NCBI GenBank assembly: GCA_904063045.1
Contig: CAJFCJ010000016.1
Span: 930,001-994,000 of the forward strand
From: Dimorphilus gyrociliatus
Lineage: Eukaryota; Annelida; Polychaeta; Dinophilidae
Reading direction: 5' to 3'
Length of the DNA: 64,000 nucleotides
Within the stretch, counting starts at the first letter, position 1. Every line of letters starts with the position of its first letter. Below are positions 61,675 to 64,000 of this stretch, in pieces. A model generated the notes under the pieces. The model was given only the letters and a program-made list of their open reading frames with translations. It was not told where the DNA came from and ran no database searches. A program made the position numbers and the translations under genes.

Positions 61675-62130
61675 TCGTATTTGTTACTTTATGATAATAA
61701 TCGTAGAGGTGTGATGTAACAAAAGATATCTTCATAGTATCTTTCGATTGTGAATTAAGGAAGCATCGACTCTGGCTGAATTTATAATCAAACGATCTGA
61801 ATGCATGTTACACAATGCAATAGCTGTCATTGAAATTAAAAGATCATAACTTACAAACATTTCTTGTAGGCATTGCACATACTTTTACAAGTATCCACAC
61901 TGACGACGACTGATTCGGCATTAGAGAATTCAGTTATCTTAATATTATAGTCATTTAATACAGACAACGGATACTTTTCATAGACAAAAGCTTGAAAAGA
62001 ATAGAAAACAATTTTGTAGCAATTAATATTAACCAATTAAAAGGTAAAGAGACAAAAGTATACCTTGATCAGTGTATCTGATAAGATGGCAATAAACTAT
62101 TAGTATTCTTATTAGTTTATAAGTTTTCAT
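61675..62130 (-). CDS. Small secreted PAN/apple-like protein, copy 3 (3' end not resolved)
   Basis: Exons in transcript order 62130-62064, 61990-61855 and 61796-61675, in phases 1, 2 and 1, the same as copy 2. It starts MKTYKLIRILIVYCHLIRY, a signal sequence. The PAN core is TCKSMCNAYKKCLSFDYKF, then RCFLN, where joining 61855 to 61796 restores CLSFDY. The third exon ends DYYHKVTNT before a GTAAGT donor. At least one short exon should follow toward lower coordinates. It is convergent with copy 2 at 60213, so the two may be an inverted duplication. Confidence 0.6.
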
Positions 62131-63327
62131 TTCGTTCTGAAGAGAGAAGAGTCTAATAGCAGATGACAAACGTTTCTTGAATGCGAAAAAGAGCTCTCTC
62201 TTCCATTTTATTTAATGTTTTTCATGATGTTTAAATAAATCATTTTATTTGACGTTTAGTAAACAGTAAACGCCAATATGTGTTAATAGTTCAGGTCGAT
62301 TTAATCTGATATTTCCCTCTTATGGGTCTAAATCTAGACTAAAAAATCGTTCTTCTTCCATCTCCGTTTCATAATAAATTAACGAAAAGTTGGTGTAGAA
62401 ATGTTATTTTTCCTCTGTTTTCGTTCTTTTAACATTATTTATTTGACGTTTATCTACTAAAATAACGATTTCTATTAAATAGATTATAAAATAATTAAGG
62501 CCTATATCTTTATAGAAATATATATACAGTATATATATATATTCAATATTCGTTATTTAAACTAACTATTAACAACTCTGCAATACATTCACCTTACGCA
62601 AAAATGACATAAATCTCTTCTACACGGTTCATTCTCTCCCTCTTTAAACTTCTAAAACTACTTATTTATAATAAGCACAATCTTAACGATATCAATTACA
62701 AGAAATAAACCTAAACCATAAAAATGAGCCGACAGGGATTATTACAAAATATTGTCAACTAAGCAGACAAGACTTAAAGTCTATTTTTAAGGTTGGAAAA
62801 CAGGCAAATCTATACTTTACCGTAGATTCGTTTGTTCAACTTGATATTCTATTTTTAGACGAGATAGGAAAGTTAGAGGATGAATATACGAAACGAACGA
62901 AATAGTTCCAAGAATTCGTTCTATGTTGAATATAGAGAAATACCTTTAGATATAGACTGTCTATAGTCATATGCATATATATAGAATAAAAGATAAAAAT
63001 AGAAAAAATAATCAGTACTCGATAGAAAGAAAGAAAAAAAAACATTAGTCTGCTAATCAATAACTTTTGTACCGCAAATGGTAAATGGTTCATTGGTTAG
63101 TTGGTCGGTCGGTCGGTTGGTCGGTTGGCTGATATTGAATAAGAGGCCTAGGTAAATTAAACACGCTTTGCAATTTCAAGACAGAAAGCGAGAGAGTAAG
63201 AGAGAGAGAGAGAAAAAGAATTATACCTCATGTTATATATTCAAGGGAATTGAATATACTAAGGTAGGTGTAAACATTATACAATTTCAATACATTTATA
63301 ACGGTATTACCAACTACTTTGCAGTCA
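62131..63327. other. Spacer upstream of the NLR-like gene
   Basis: About 1.2 kb with (TA)n near 62519-62541, a run of GGTCGGTCGGTTGGTCGG units at 63100-63130 and (GA)n at 63198-63213. No exon was recognised. It probably contains the promoters of PAN copy 3 and of the NLR-like gene. Confidence 0.4.
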
Positions 63328-64000
63328 ATGGAATCTCTGGAATTACTTTCGTTAAACTTTTATAAATCTATACTAAAAACCAACGTTGGAAAATATATAT
63401 CATTTCAAGAGTTTTGTTCAAAGCTATACGATCTAAAGCTAACAACTCGAATCGAATTGAACGATTTGCACTCGCAATTCGACAATTACGGAGAATCAGC
63501 TTTTAATTACTTAATTCAAATTCTAACCGATTCTACAATAGACAACTTTTGCAACAATCTCAAGGAAAACGACAAGAAATCTATTAAAGAGTTTGCCAAC
63601 AAGTTGAAAACCAGTAAGATATTATGGAAGCTATTAATTGACGATGTAAAATGTCTAAGGAGAAAGGATTTATGCGAGATCCGCCCACTACTCTTCGAAG
63701 AGATTAAACCCATTCGACTATCGGATGTAACCGCAACTATAAAATTAATAACAACTAAGGATAAAAGCACACTTGAAAATTGTTGTGAATGGAATGGAAA
63801 CGGCGTCGATTATAGTAATTTCTACGGAATTTTTGATAAATTCAATAAAATCCTAATAGAAGGAGGAGAAGGGATTGGAAAGACTATTCACGTTCGACAT
63901 CTTATCTATTGTTGGGCGAACGATGTTTGGGAAAAGCATACAGATAAATTAATTATTCGTCTATCCTTACGCAATTTAACTAATCAACAAGATATCTTTG
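63328..64000 (+). CDS. NACHT-domain NLR-like receptor, 5' end (runs off the window)
   Basis: An open frame from the ATG at 63328 to the window edge, 224 codons with no stop. The first ~85 residues are helical (FQEFCSKLYDLKLTTRIELN ... LIQILTDSTIDNFCNNLKEN) and resemble a CARD or other death-fold domain. A second helical stretch follows (IKEFANKLKTSKILWKLL). Near residues 171-185 lies KILIEGGEGIGKT, a Walker A loop preceded by a hydrophobic strand, then HVRHLIYCWAND and KLIIRLSLRNL, as in NACHT ATPases. Sensor or repeat domains would lie beyond the edge. NLR proteins are cytosolic immune sensors in animals. The gene appears intron-free over this part. Confidence 0.85.
   Translation, partial: MESLELLSLNFYKSILKTNVGKYISFQEFCSKLYDLKLTTRIELNDLHSQFDNYGESAFNYLIQILTDSTIDNFCNNLKENDKKSIKEFANKLKTSKILWKLLIDDVKCLRRKDLCEIRPLLFEEIKPIRLSDVTATIKLITTKDKSTLENCCEWNGNGVDYSNFYGIFDKFNKILIEGGEGIGKTIHVRHLIYCWANDVWEKHTDKLIIRLSLRNLTNQQDIF

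Overview
This is a window of invertebrate animal nuclear DNA, not bacterial. It is AT-rich, the genes are split by GT-AG introns, there are nuclear tRNA genes, and simple repeats are everywhere. The gene content (class C glutamate receptor, PDE9A, a CARD-like/NACHT receptor, fucolectin-type lectin, PAN proteins, an expanded ZYG11 family) suggests a spiralian such as an annelid. The species cannot be named from the sequence. Exon limits below were worked out by hand from splice signals, reading phase and family conservation.

Left part (1 to about 39 kb), sparse. The 3' end of an SLC46-like transporter (+) is followed by a complete metabotropic glutamate receptor (+, 10 exons, 5150-16821) with a probable alternative last exon at 18256-18401. 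Next is a PDE9A cGMP phosphodiesterase (+, 24785-32359) in which one catalytic exon is present in two tandem 105-nt versions. Introns and spacers here are long and full of (TA)n, (CT)n and (GA)n tracts. About 6.8 kb without a recognisable gene follows PDE9A.

Right part (39-64 kb), dense. Four ZYG11/ZER1-family leucine-rich-repeat genes (-, +, -, +) share the same intron positions and phases, and most introns are only 53-80 nt. An intronless rhodopsin-type GPCR (-) lies inside this cluster. Three small secreted PAN/apple-like genes, a single-pass membrane protein with a duplicated Cys motif, a multi-domain fucolectin-like secreted protein and the 5' end of a NACHT-domain NLR-like gene follow. 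Two identical tRNA-Gln(CTG) genes on opposite strands and a decayed tRNA copy flank the area.

How the genes may work together is inference. The receptor and PDE9A fit neuronal or second-messenger signalling. ZYG11-family proteins are substrate receptors of cullin-2 ubiquitin ligases. Their local expansion beside carbohydrate-binding secreted proteins, PAN proteins and an NLR looks like a fast-evolving, possibly defence-related neighbourhood.
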